A stretch of 51,843 bases of DNA, from the NCBI GenBank assembly GCA_016929095.1, contig JAFGJM010000040.1, positions 1-51,843 of the forward strand. Direction: 5' to 3'. A program made the translations under genes and the position numbers. This document shows positions 34,853 to 43,160 of this stretch, in pieces; position 1 is the first letter of the stretch; every line of letters starts with the position of its first letter. Below the pieces are notes generated by a model that saw only the letters and a program-made list of their open reading frames with translations, was not told the origin of the DNA and made no database searches. This DNA comes from Anaerolineales bacterium (GTDB lineage Bacteria > Chloroflexota > Anaerolineae > Anaerolineales > UBA4823).

Positions 34853-36637
34853 ATGATCCAATTATTATCGGGAAATGAAGCCGTAGCGCGTGGGGCATGG
34901 GAAGCGGGGGTAACCGTCGCCTCTGCGTATCCAGGGACGCCCTCCACTGAAATTCTGGAAACCCTGGCGCGATTTCCCAAGGTCTATGCGGAATGGGCAC
35001 CCAATGAGAAGGTGGCAGTGGATGTGGCGATTGGCGCGGCTTATGCCGGTCGGCGCAGCCTGGCGGCTATGAAGCATGTCGGGTTGAACGTGGCTGCTGA
35101 TGCTTTTATGTATGTCGCTGAAACCGGTGTCGAAGCTGGTATAGTGATCGTTTCGGCAGATGATCCGGGGATGCATTCCAGCCAAAACGAGCAAGATAAC
35201 CGCACACTTGCTAAATTTGCCCGGGTTCCTTGTTTGGAGCCGTCCGACAGCCAGGAAGCAAAAGACCTGACGATTGCCGCGTTCGGGTTGAGTGAGCGTT
35301 TCGATACCCCGGTTTTGTTGCGTCTGACCACGCGGATTTGCCATTCCACAACAGCGGTCGAATTGGGCGAATGGGTAGAACCGGCGTTACCGGAAGCGGC
35401 GCAAAAATTCCCGCGCAATCCGGCAAAATATGTGATGGTCCCGGGAAACGCGAGAAAGCGTCATCCGGTGATCGAACAACGCATCCTGGATATCGCAGAA
35501 TTTGCCGAAACCTTTCCCTATAATCGCATCGAATCAGGTGATAAAAGCCTGGGTATCATCACTGCCGGAATTGCTTATCAATATGCCCGGGAAGTTTTCC
35601 CTCAGGCTTCATTCTTACATCTAGGGATGACCTGGCCTTTGCCGGAGAAAATGATCCGGAAATTTGCCGCCTCGGTTGATCGGGTGATTGTGATAGAAGA
35701 ATTGGATGCTTTCATTGAGGAAGCCGTGAAATTGATGGGTATACCTGTCGAGGGGAAGAGCATCTTTCCGATAATTGGCGAGCTCGATCCGGGTGTGGTG
35801 CGGGAAAGTGCCATTCATGCCGGGCTGTTACCGGAAAGCGCCCGTCCCCCATTGGTAAAGGTGGATGCGGGGACTTTACCTGCCCGTCCCCCGGTATTAT
35901 GCCCAGGCTGCCCGCATCGCAGCACGTTTTATATTCTCAATAAGTTAAAAGTTCCGGTAAATGGTGATATTGGTTGTTATACCCTGGGATTGGTACCGCC
36001 TTTGAACGCTATCCATTCTTGTGGCTGCATGGGCGCTAGCATTGGTGTGGCGCATGGCGCGATGAAGGCTGGCAGCCCCGAAAGGCATGTGGCGGTTATC
36101 GGCGATTCCACTTTTTTCCATACCGGCATTCCGGCATTGATCAACGTCGTCTACAATCAAAGCCCGGTGGTGACCGTGATCATGGATAATCGAATTACCG
36201 GGATGACCGGTCACCAAGAGAATCCGGCAACCGGACGCACCTTGCAAGGAAAAGAAGCCGTGGAAATTGAATTCGAACCGCTGGTGCGCGCCATTGGTGT
36301 GAAGCACGTAAAAACGGTAGAAGCTTTTCAGGTGGAAGAGATCGAAAAAACGCTCAAGGAATTCATTTCACTGGATGAACCTTCTGTTTTAATCACCCGT
36401 GAGCCTTGCGCATTATTGCCTGAAGGCCGCAAGCGCTGGGTTTCACTTGAAGTGATCAGCGATAAATGTAATGGTTGCAGTCTGTGTTTCCGTATTGGCT
36501 GCCCCGCAATCTTGAAAAGCGATGAATTAGATGAGCGTTATCAGCGACCCAAGGCATTGATTGATAGTGGTTTGTGCACAGGGTGCGAAATTTGTGCCCA
36601 GGTATGCCCGCGGGATGCCATTACTTTCCGTAGCTAA
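34853..36637 (+). CDS. iorA: Indolepyruvate ferredoxin oxidoreductase, alpha subunit
   Basis: 594 residues; with IorB it oxidatively decarboxylates aryl-pyruvates, made by transamination of Trp, Phe and Tyr, to aryl-acetyl-CoA while reducing ferredoxin. The N-terminal SGNEAVARGAWEAGVTVASAYPGTPSTEI is the pyrimidine-binding domain. CPGCPHRSTFYIL, GDIGCYTLG and GDSTFFHTGIPALINVVYNQ with DNRITGMTGHQENP form the thiamine-diphosphate domain. Two ferredoxin clusters close the chain: CNGCSLCFRIGCP and CTGCEICAQVCP. Length and domain order are standard. The enzyme is oxygen-sensitive in studied organisms, so it points to anaerobic amino-acid fermentation. Confidence 0.96.
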   Translation: MIQLLSGNEAVARGAWEAGVTVASAYPGTPSTEILETLARFPKVYAEWAPNEKVAVDVAIGAAYAGRRSLAAMKHVGLNVAADAFMYVAETGVEAGIVIVSADDPGMHSSQNEQDNRTLAKFARVPCLEPSDSQEAKDLTIAAFGLSERFDTPVLLRLTTRICHSTTAVELGEWVEPALPEAAQKFPRNPAKYVMVPGNARKRHPVIEQRILDIAEFAETFPYNRIESGDKSLGIITAGIAYQYAREVFPQASFLHLGMTWPLPEKMIRKFAASVDRVIVIEELDAFIEEAVKLMGIPVEGKSIFPIIGELDPGVVRESAIHAGLLPESARPPLVKVDAGTLPARPPVLCPGCPHRSTFYILNKLKVPVNGDIGCYTLGLVPPLNAIHSCGCMGASIGVAHGAMKAGSPERHVAVIGDSTFFHTGIPALINVVYNQSPVVTVIMDNRITGMTGHQENPATGRTLQGKEAVEIEFEPLVRAIGVKHVKTVEAFQVEEIEKTLKEFISLDEPSVLITREPCALLPEGRKRWVSLEVISDKCNGCSLCFRIGCPAILKSDELDERYQRPKALIDSGLCTGCEICAQVCPRDAITFRS

Positions 36638-36663
36638 TCATATTCCTATTGCAGAGGTATTCG

Positions 36664-37278
36664 ATGAATGAAAACATAAATTTTTTACTTGCCGGGGTGG
36701 GAGGGCAAGGAACAATATTGGCAAGCGATGTATTAGTCAATGTGGGTTTAGCAGCCGGTTATCAGGCTAAGCAGGCGGAAGTGCATGGTATGTCACAGCG
36801 GGGAGGCAGTGTTACCAGTCATGTGCGCTGGGGGAAGGTGGTTTATTCACCCATTGCCGCCGCCGGAGAAGTGGATGTGCTCCTGGCATTCGAGAAAGCC
36901 GAAGCATTACGAAATATCCCACAATTACGGCCTGGAGGCCTGGTTGTGATCAATATCGAAGCCATAAAGCCGTTGACGGTTACCTCTGGCGGGCAGCCTT
37001 ATCCGGATGATGAGCATTTAAAAACCACTTTCGCCCAGGCTACCTCCCATACGGTATATGTTAATGGGGCTGCCATTGCGACGGAATTGGGAAATTCCAG
37101 GGTTGCCAATGTGGTGTTATTAGGCGCGCTGGCTGCCCAGGTCGATCAATCGGGCATGGCAGGAACAGGTTTAACTTATGATACCTGGCTGGAAGTGATC
37201 CGTGGGCGGGTACCCCAAAAATATATCGAGCTTAACCAAAAGGCTTTTCAGGCTGGTTGGGAAATTGTAAAGAAGTGA
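36664..37278 (+). CDS. iorB: Indolepyruvate ferredoxin oxidoreductase, beta subunit
   Basis: 204 residues; the gamma-domain partner of IorA. NFLLAGVGGQGTILASDVL is the glycine-rich opening and EVHGMSQRGGSVTSHVRWG is the family's catalytic-domain signature. KYIELNQKAFQAGWEI ends the chain. GAGG lies 8 nt before the ATG at 36664; a TTG at 36649 is a poorer start. It begins 26 nt after iorA, forming the usual two-gene iorAB operon. No 2-oxoacid transaminase or acyl-CoA synthetase partner is close by. Confidence 0.95.
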   Translation: MNENINFLLAGVGGQGTILASDVLVNVGLAAGYQAKQAEVHGMSQRGGSVTSHVRWGKVVYSPIAAAGEVDVLLAFEKAEALRNIPQLRPGGLVVINIEAIKPLTVTSGGQPYPDDEHLKTTFAQATSHTVYVNGAAIATELGNSRVANVVLLGALAAQVDQSGMAGTGLTYDTWLEVIRGRVPQKYIELNQKAFQAGWEIVKK

Positions 37279-37309
37279 TAAACGCACAAAATTATTCAAT
37301 TTTTTATGC

Positions 37310-37338
37310 TTGACCAGATGTAATCTCTTTGGTAAAAT
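37310..37338 (+). promoter_or_regulatory. Strong putative promoter for the cold-shock gene
   Basis: TTGACC (37310-37315), 17-nt spacer, TAAAAT (37333-37338). With a start near 37345 the transcript would have a leader of about 145 nt before the csp ATG. Confidence 0.6.
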
Positions 37339-37389
37339 TGTTGTAAGTAGATTGCCTTTAAGTTCTCGTTCGACAATAAAGAAGAAGAA

Positions 37390-37419
37390 AACGGCTCAGG
37401 CTCCTGCAGTTGAGCCGTT
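37390..37419 (+). terminator. Hairpin in the csp leader (attenuator or terminator)
   Basis: AACGGCTCA (37390-37398) pairs with TGAGCCGTT (37411-37419) around a 12-nt loop and is followed by ATTTTAT. Because it lies downstream of the apparent csp promoter, it may regulate csp rather than merely end iorAB. Confidence 0.5.
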
Positions 37420-37490
37420 ATTTTATAAAGACCTAGAAGGGAACAGGGCAATAACTCATATTCTATATTGCCATAAAAGGAGGCAATCAA

Positions 37491-37700
37491 ATGTCAGAAA
37501 GAATTACCGGTACAGTGAAATGGTTCAACAGCGGTAAAGGCTATGGTTTCTTAGCCCGAGAAGGCGGCGCTGATGTGTTCGTCCATTTCTCTGCCATCAA
37601 AGCCGACGGTTTCCGCACCCTGCAAGAAGGCCAGCAGGTTGAATTTTCCGTCGAACAGGGGCCTAAAGGTTTGCAAGCTAAGGATGTCGTTCCCTTCTAA
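37491..37700 (+). CDS. Cold-shock protein (CspA family)
   Basis: 69 residues, a single cold-shock domain binding single-stranded RNA and DNA. RNP1 is KGYGFL and RNP2 is [25 protein letters not shown] is the full consensus start and [14 protein letters not shown] the end. A strong AAAAGGAGG lies 7 nt before the ATG. The long structured leader is typical of cold-regulated csp mRNAs. Whether this copy is cold-induced or constitutive is not evident. Confidence 0.96.
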   Translation: MSERITGTVKWFNSGKGYGFLAREGGADVFVHFSAIKADGFRTLQEGQQVEFSVEQGPKGLQAKDVVPF

Positions 37701-37744
37701 ACATATCTAAATATTACACTCACTGAGCTGTCCTATAGTCAGCC

Positions 37745-37780
37745 ATCATATCGGAGAAAGCGGAAAACACCCGATATGAT
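37745..37780. terminator. 10-bp hairpin downstream of csp
   Basis: ATCATATCGG (37745-37754) and CCGATATGAT (37771-37780) are perfect complements around a 16-nt loop, 45 nt after the csp stop. No clear U-tract follows, so it may be a processing or 3'-protection hairpin. Confidence 0.5.
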
Positions 37781-37949
37781 CATGAGGTAAAGAACGTTTG
37801 CGAATCATGAAAAAGGCTCATTCTTGGGACAGTTCTTTTTTTCTAAATATTAACGATGTAACCCAGAATAAAATAGTTGAAGATGATAGCTTTGTAGGTG
37901 ACGGCAGTATTCCACGCCTCGCCGGTAACGTAAGAAAGAAGGTAAACCT

Positions 37950-38447
37950 ATGGAATATGAAGTGGGAGATAAAGTAGTACATTGGGCTTACGGGGTGGGG
38001 GAAGTCGTTAAAATTGATAAAAAAATGCTTGATGGACAATACGAACTTTATTATAAGATCCAGGTTCGTGATCTTACAATTTGGGTTCCTGTGGACGATG
38101 CGAGTAAAACCAGCCTGCGTCTTCCAACCCAAGCAAAAGATTTCGAGAAACTTTTTAGAATTCTGCAGGGGAGCGGCGTTGAATTATCCACAGATCGTTT
38201 GGAACGCAAGACTTATTTTTCCGAAGCCTTACGCAGTGGCAATTTGGAAGCTGTTTGCAAGGTCATCCGCGATCTTTCAGCTTTTAGCCGGGAAAAGAAA
38301 CTCAATGATAATGACTCGCTTGTTTTAGAACGGGCAAAAAATTTACTGCTCGAAGAATGGCGGTTATCCTTTGATATTCCGATGGCTGAAGCGCAAAAAC
38401 GTTTAAAAAGATTACTGAATGAATCGGAAGTCGAAGAGAAAAAATAA
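37950..38447 (+). CDS. carD: CarD/CdnL-family RNA polymerase-binding regulator
   Basis: 165 residues. The N-terminal Tudor-like RNA-polymerase-interacting domain (about 1-58) has the family opening YEVGDKVVHWAYGVGEVVKI and IWVPVDDASKTSLRLP. The C-terminal helical domain, which contacts the promoter fork, includes KTYFSEALRSGNLEAVCKVIRDLSAFSREKKLNDND and ends in a charged tail. These proteins bind the RNAP beta subunit and stabilise open complexes, especially at rRNA promoters. GAAGG precedes the ATG. Transcribed in the same direction as csp, 249 nt downstream; the spacing suggests its own promoter. Confidence 0.93.
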   Translation: MEYEVGDKVVHWAYGVGEVVKIDKKMLDGQYELYYKIQVRDLTIWVPVDDASKTSLRLPTQAKDFEKLFRILQGSGVELSTDRLERKTYFSEALRSGNLEAVCKVIRDLSAFSREKKLNDNDSLVLERAKNLLLEEWRLSFDIPMAEAQKRLKRLLNESEVEEKK

Positions 38448-38728
38448 TGGGTAGAAAAACCCATGCACCTAAGAAGTTTTTTTAACTTGGGGGATGATAA
38501 AAAGGCACTGAAAGATAAGCCACAGTTTTTTTACATTCGGTCGGCACCATGTTTTCCACCCATGGATTGCTTTAAAATTTTACCTGTCTCGCGTTGGGGC
38601 AAATGATTACGGGGATGATTAAATAAAAATATATCTCTTTCCTAACCAGAAAAGCGAAAAACACAATCTTATAAGTAAGATTACAAAATCAGGATGAAGT
38701 CAATCGTTTCTTGACTGCCAGAAAAAAT

Positions 38729-39928
38729 TCAGCTTCTTGCGGGTGGTTTGCCCATCTCCTTAGTGAATTCCTCCCGAGCTTTTTCTAAAAATTCCGGTTG
38801 GGTTAATAGATCATACCCGGTTAATGCCAGGGCTTTTCCCGATTTAATAAGTGTTCCATCGGCGTAAGGCGTTGCAGCAGCCACCTGGAATTCCACCGTG
38901 TGCGGAATTAACGGTTTCCCCTGGGCGATATCTACCAGCACATGAATAGCGGGGGTAACATGCGATACGTTGCCCATATCGACCGAGCCAAAATTCTCGG
39001 GAGCGCGGAGAATGGGTGACATTCCCAATATTTCTGACATGTAATCACGCATCCGTTCAGAGATGGTTAGATTAGAGAGCATATCATCGAAGCTGTTTTC
39101 ATAATAACGCAGGGACATTTCTGTACCGGTAGCGTGAGCGCCCGCTTGAGCGCAGGCTTTGAATTTTTCCACCAGTTCGTTCAGATAGCTGCGTTTTTTC
39201 GCCCGTACGTAAAAATGCGCCATGGTGTAATCCGGGATGATATTGGGGGCTTTACCGCCATCCAAAATGACGCCATGAATACGTGCGTCCGGTTGGATTT
39301 GTTGGCGCAGGGCATTGATGTTGGTGAAGGTTAAAATCATGGCATCCAGGGCGTTCTTGCCTTCCCATGGCGCGCTGGCAGCGTGCGCAGGTTTGCCGGT
39401 AAAAGCAATCTCAATACAATCCATCGCCAGTGATTCGGTGACGTAGTAATTACCCTCATGCGGGTGAATCATCAAAGCAGCATCCACGTTATTAAAAGCA
39501 CCGCGCTCTACCATAGTCACCTTGGCGCCATCAGTTTCCTCCGCCGGGGTGCCGATGACCCACACATCACCGCCAGTCTCTTCGACCACTGCTCCCAAGC
39601 CGATCCCGGCAGCCATGGCGCTGGTACCGATCACATTATGCCCGCAGCCATGTCCTATTCCTGGGAGGGCGTCGTATTCCGCCAGGAAAGCCACCCGGGG
39701 GCCTTTACCGCTGCCTTTACGGGCGCAAAAGGCAGTATCGATGCCGACAAATCCCTTTTCAACCTGAAAGCCATGTTTTTGCAGTTTTTCAACTAAAAGA
39801 TTAGAAGCAAATACTTCTTGATATCCCAATTCGGGATGATCGTGTATTTGGTGGGATGCTTCGATGATTTCTGAGGCAGCATCATCGATGTTTTGTATGA
39901 TGCGAGATTGCCGATTATCCAATTCCAT
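38729..39928 (-). CDS. M20D-type amidohydrolase (AbgB/PM20D2-like)
   Basis: 399 residues. Metal and catalytic features of M20 peptidases are seen: YDALPGIGHGCGHNVIG (Cys/His ligands), TPAEETDGAK (Glu pair), HPHEGN and SHVTPAIHV, with the lid domain inserted in the middle (KPAHAASAPWEGKNALDA). The AEYDALPGIGHGCGHN form is nearest to p-aminobenzoyl-glutamate hydrolase subunit B and the PM20D2 dipeptidase group, so the substrate is likely a small N-acyl amino acid or modified dipeptide. Start at 39928 has GGAGGA 4 nt upstream; 39979 would add 17 residues without a ribosome site. It is the last gene of a three-gene operon, 95 nt after the transporter. Confidence 0.9.
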   Translation of the reverse strand: MELDNRQSRIIQNIDDAASEIIEASHQIHDHPELGYQEVFASNLLVEKLQKHGFQVEKGFVGIDTAFCARKGSGKGPRVAFLAEYDALPGIGHGCGHNVIGTSAMAAGIGLGAVVEETGGDVWVIGTPAEETDGAKVTMVERGAFNNVDAALMIHPHEGNYYVTESLAMDCIEIAFTGKPAHAASAPWEGKNALDAMILTFTNINALRQQIQPDARIHGVILDGGKAPNIIPDYTMAHFYVRAKKRSYLNELVEKFKACAQAGAHATGTEMSLRYYENSFDDMLSNLTISERMRDYMSEILGMSPILRAPENFGSVDMGNVSHVTPAIHVLVDIAQGKPLIPHTVEFQVAAATPYADGTLIKSGKALALTGYDLLTQPEFLEKAREEFTKEMGKPPARS

Positions 39929-40023
39929 GATGTCCTCCAAAGAAATTCTGAGTAGCCCATCATTGCATAAAAAACGCAAGATGGGCTACCGATGTATTTA
40001 TATATTATACGTGCGATTTTAGA

Positions 40024-41406
40024 TTAGAACGGGCCGTAATTCGTGAATTGGGCAATGATCACGAAGATGATGCCCAACACAAAGAAAATCCAAAACAGCG
40101 GCCAGTACCATTTTACCCATTTTTCATACGGGACTTTTGCTAATGCGACACCTGCCAGTAAATAACCGGAAGTTGGGATGATGATGTTGGTGAAGCCATC
40201 GGCAAACTGGTAGACGAGGACAGCGGTTTGTTGGGTGATATTCAGCAAGGTCGAGAGAGGACCCATGATTGGCATAGTCACCGAAGCCATCCCCGAACCG
40301 GAGGGAATGATTACCGAGATGATGAATTGAACGATATACATGCCAATTGCTGACAGTGCAACAGGTAAGCCTGACACCATAGCTGCCAGGAAATGCACGA
40401 TGGTGTGTAAGATAGCGCCTTCCTTTAGAACGACCAGAATAGCACGGGCAATACCCACCACCAAAGCCCCAACCGTAAGCGACATCGCGCCTTCCACAAA
40501 AGCGTCTGCCAGTTTGCTGGGCCATAAGCCTCCCACCAAACCGCAGACAATGCCCATGCTCAGGAATAGGGCGGCAATTTCATCGATCCACCAACCGTAT
40601 TTGATCACGCCAAAGATCAGCAAAACGAAAGTCAACCCCATGATGATCAGGGTTGCTTTTTGACGCCCGGTAAATGGTTGGGCGGATTCCAGATCGATTT
40701 TCTCGCGCTTTTGATCCTCTTCATACATGATGCTGATTTCCGGATTTTTCTTTACCCGGGCAGCATACCAATAGATGAAGGCAAAGGCGGTTAATGTGGT
40801 GATTACCCAAATGACCACGCGGTAAGATAAACCGGAGAAGATGGGTAAGCCCACAATACCCTGGGCGACTGCCAAAGTGAAGGGGTTCATAAAAGCGCCG
40901 GTAAAACCAGCGCAGGGGCCTACCAGCGCGAGCGCCAGACCGGTCAACGAGTCATACCCCATGGCGATTGCCAGGGGCACCAGCATGGGGATGAAAACCA
41001 GCGCTTCCTCCGCCATACCAAAGGTGGTGCCGCCTATACTGAACAGCAGCACAATGACAAAGATCAGGGCTATTTCTTTCCCTTGCAGGCTCTTGACTGT
41101 GGCACGAATGCCGGCTTCCACTGCACCTGTCGCCTGTACCATGTTGAACGATCCACCTACAATGAAGATGAAGAAGATAATATTGGCGACCTCTCCCATG
41201 CCTTTGGGAATGGACAGCATCATCTCCCATGGTCCGATGGTGTTTTTATCCACCGGGTGATAGGTTTCGGGATCGATCAATTTGGTGGGGTTGCCTTCAG
41301 CATCCAACTGAAAATCGTATTCATTGGGGGCGACGACGTAAGTTAAGATGGCTGAAACGATGATCACAATGAACAATATGACATACACGTGGGGGAATTT
41401 CTTCAT
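40024..41406 (-). CDS. YfcC/DcuC-type membrane transporter
   Basis: 460 residues with about 12 membrane helices, DcuC superfamily (YfcC-like, related to arginine-ornithine exchangers). Recognisable segments are FFIFIVGGSFNMVQATGAVEAG, GGTTFGMAEEALVFIPMLVPLAIAMGYD, VGPCAGFTGAFMNPFTLAVAQ, IPSGSGMASVTMPIMGPLS and YQFADGFTNIIIPTSGYLLAG. The GTTFGMAEE and IIPTSG loops are the paired re-entrant type of this fold. An outside loop after helix 1 carries acidic residues. AGGAGG lies 6 nt before the ATG. Sitting between two M20 hydrolases, it probably imports the peptide or amino-acid derivative they cleave, or exports a product; substrate not determinable. Confidence 0.9.
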   Translation of the reverse strand: MKKFPHVYVILFIVIIVSAILTYVVAPNEYDFQLDAEGNPTKLIDPETYHPVDKNTIGPWEMMLSIPKGMGEVANIIFFIFIVGGSFNMVQATGAVEAGIRATVKSLQGKEIALIFVIVLLFSIGGTTFGMAEEALVFIPMLVPLAIAMGYDSLTGLALALVGPCAGFTGAFMNPFTLAVAQGIVGLPIFSGLSYRVVIWVITTLTAFAFIYWYAARVKKNPEISIMYEEDQKREKIDLESAQPFTGRQKATLIIMGLTFVLLIFGVIKYGWWIDEIAALFLSMGIVCGLVGGLWPSKLADAFVEGAMSLTVGALVVGIARAILVVLKEGAILHTIVHFLAAMVSGLPVALSAIGMYIVQFIISVIIPSGSGMASVTMPIMGPLSTLLNITQQTAVLVYQFADGFTNIIIPTSGYLLAGVALAKVPYEKWVKWYWPLFWIFFVLGIIFVIIAQFTNYGPF

Positions 41407-41451
41407 TTTAGCCTCCTGATTGAGTCTGCTGAAAATATGGTTGGAATTGGA

Positions 41452-42657
41452 TTATTTCGATCGATTACATAATGCTGCTGCCAACAATGCATATGCCATT
41501 GTGGCATTGCGCAGATCATCCACAGGAACAAATTCACAGCGCGAATGTGCCACAGATAGATCTCCCGGTCCAAAAATGAGAGTGGGAATTTTCGCGAAAT
41601 TGCCGATCAAGGATGCATCCGTCCAGCCGCCAAAAGCACCCAGACGGGGTTCGGAGATGCCCAATTCGACCAGCGATGCTTTCAAGTCCAACACCAATGG
41701 ATCATCCACGGGGATTTCTACCGGCATGTGATCCATGGTTGCCATATTACTCTCCATGCGCGTCATGGTGCAATTAAAGCGGGGATCTTCATTCTTTAAT
41801 TCAGCCAGTATGTCTTTATACTCCCCTAAAACACGGTCGAGTTTTTCCATTGGCACCCAGCGGCGGTCGATTTGCACGACACAACGATCCGCTACTGTGC
41901 TGGGTTGTGTACCGCCTTTGATCACGCCGAAATTCATGACGGCTGGACCAATGATAGGATGAACCCGTTTAGCCATCTCGGGAAGCAGCGTTTCCTCCAC
42001 CCGGCGGATGAATTTGGCTGCCATGCTAATGGCGTTGATCCCTTTCTCGGGCGTGCCGCCATGGGCGGCTTTGCCGATGAATTCAAATTCCAACCACTCC
42101 AGGCCGCGATGCCCCACCATAATTATCAGGGAGGTGGGTTCGCCTACCACGCAGCGATCGGTGTGTGGACCATTGCGCACCAGGAATTCGGTGCCTTCGG
42201 AGCGGTCTTCCTCATTGATCACTCCGCTAAAGACCAAGTCTCCTTTTAATGGCACTTTCAAGTCACGCAGCATGCGCATGGCGACCATCATGCAGGCCAG
42301 GGCGCCTTTCATATCCACTGTACCCCGTCCATAGAGATTGCCATTTTTAACCTGGGGGTCGAAAGGGGGAAAATCCATCTCGTAGGCGGGGACGGTATCA
42401 GAATGCCCATTGAGCATGAGTGACATGCCGCCACCGCTGCCTTTCAAGACGCAATATACATTGGGTCTTCCTTCCAACACCTCGCCGAATTCGGGTTTCA
42501 TCCCCCAATCGGTGAAGAATTGAGAGATACGTTGAGCGCAGCGTAATTCTCTTCCGGGCGCGTCGCGATGGCTTTCGATCTTCACCAGTTCTGAGGTCAC
42601 ATGCACGACCTCATTGACATCGAGCATTTCTTCAAGCTGCTTGTGCAAAGATGACAT
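41452..42657 (-). CDS. M20 family metallopeptidase (ArgE/DapE/CPG2-like)
   Basis: 401 residues. NGHSDTVPAYE gives the first His/Asp, YGRGTVDMKGALACMM gives the bridging Asp, and INEEDRSEGTEF gives the catalytic Glu pair of a two-zinc aminoacylase or deacetylase. KAAHGGTPEKGINAI is the dimerisation-domain signature. The family includes acetylornithine deacetylase, succinyl-diaminopimelate desuccinylase and carboxypeptidase G2. No arginine or lysine synthesis genes are near, so a scavenging role is more likely. GAGGAGGT lies 5 nt before the ATG. First gene of the operon, preceded by a promoter with a leader of about 350 nt. Confidence 0.92.
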   Translation of the reverse strand: MSSLHKQLEEMLDVNEVVHVTSELVKIESHRDAPGRELRCAQRISQFFTDWGMKPEFGEVLEGRPNVYCVLKGSGGGMSLMLNGHSDTVPAYEMDFPPFDPQVKNGNLYGRGTVDMKGALACMMVAMRMLRDLKVPLKGDLVFSGVINEEDRSEGTEFLVRNGPHTDRCVVGEPTSLIIMVGHRGLEWLEFEFIGKAAHGGTPEKGINAISMAAKFIRRVEETLLPEMAKRVHPIIGPAVMNFGVIKGGTQPSTVADRCVVQIDRRWVPMEKLDRVLGEYKDILAELKNEDPRFNCTMTRMESNMATMDHMPVEIPVDDPLVLDLKASLVELGISEPRLGAFGGWTDASLIGNFAKIPTLIFGPGDLSVAHSRCEFVPVDDLRNATMAYALLAAALCNRSK

Positions 42658-43018
42658 AGAAACCTCCTCAATATATTTGTATGTTATGGAACGGTGATTA
42701 CAGCAATGATATTTTAAAAATCAGTTGTTCGATTTAAAGGCTTACAGATTAATTATTCCACCGCTAAAAATTACAATCACTCATTAACTAAAAACGATTA
42801 TCTTATATTAGTTGTCTGTTGTCAGATTTCTCTGATAGAAAGATGAACATCTTCATTATGTAAGATAATATAGGTCTTGTTTTCCTTTTTTCTTTAAAAA
42901 ACAAGAGCATATGGATTTCAATTAATAAGATAATAATTGTCTGTATCTATTTTAAGTTTAATAAAGAGAACTGTGTTTGGGTTTATATTATGAAGTCTTT
43001 TTGTTATAACTTGTGCAT
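42658..43018 (-). other. Long AT-rich leader of the M20-transporter operon
   Basis: No gene is supported in this stretch. It would be the 5' untranslated region if the promoter at 43019-43047 is used. Visible structure: TCAGA-TTTC-TCTGA (42822-42835), AAGATG-AA-CATCTT (42840-42853) and a longer A/T stem CTTGTTTT...AAAAACAAG (about 42885-42906). No known riboswitch was recognised. Confidence 0.45.
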
Positions 43019-43047
43019 ACTATAGCGGAATAATAACACTTTGTCAA
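43019..43047 (-). promoter_or_regulatory. Near-consensus sigma-70 promoter, leftward
   Basis: On the minus strand TTGACA (43042-43047), 17-nt spacer, TATAGT (43019-43024). The best promoter match seen in the window. It faces the M20-transporter-M20D operon whose first codon is about 355 nt away. Confidence 0.65.
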
Positions 43048-43160
43048 CAATTAATATACAATCATTCTGATAAAAAAGTTTAATGATTCAATATGATTTT
43101 TTGCTAGTTGTTACGCAAAACTGAAAAGTGCTCAAATGATTTCGCGATGAAATGGCGATT

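Noticed and set aside
40841..41260. 139-codon frame antisense to the YfcC-type carrier
   Set aside because: Shadow frame of a membrane protein gene, no ribosome site or domain.
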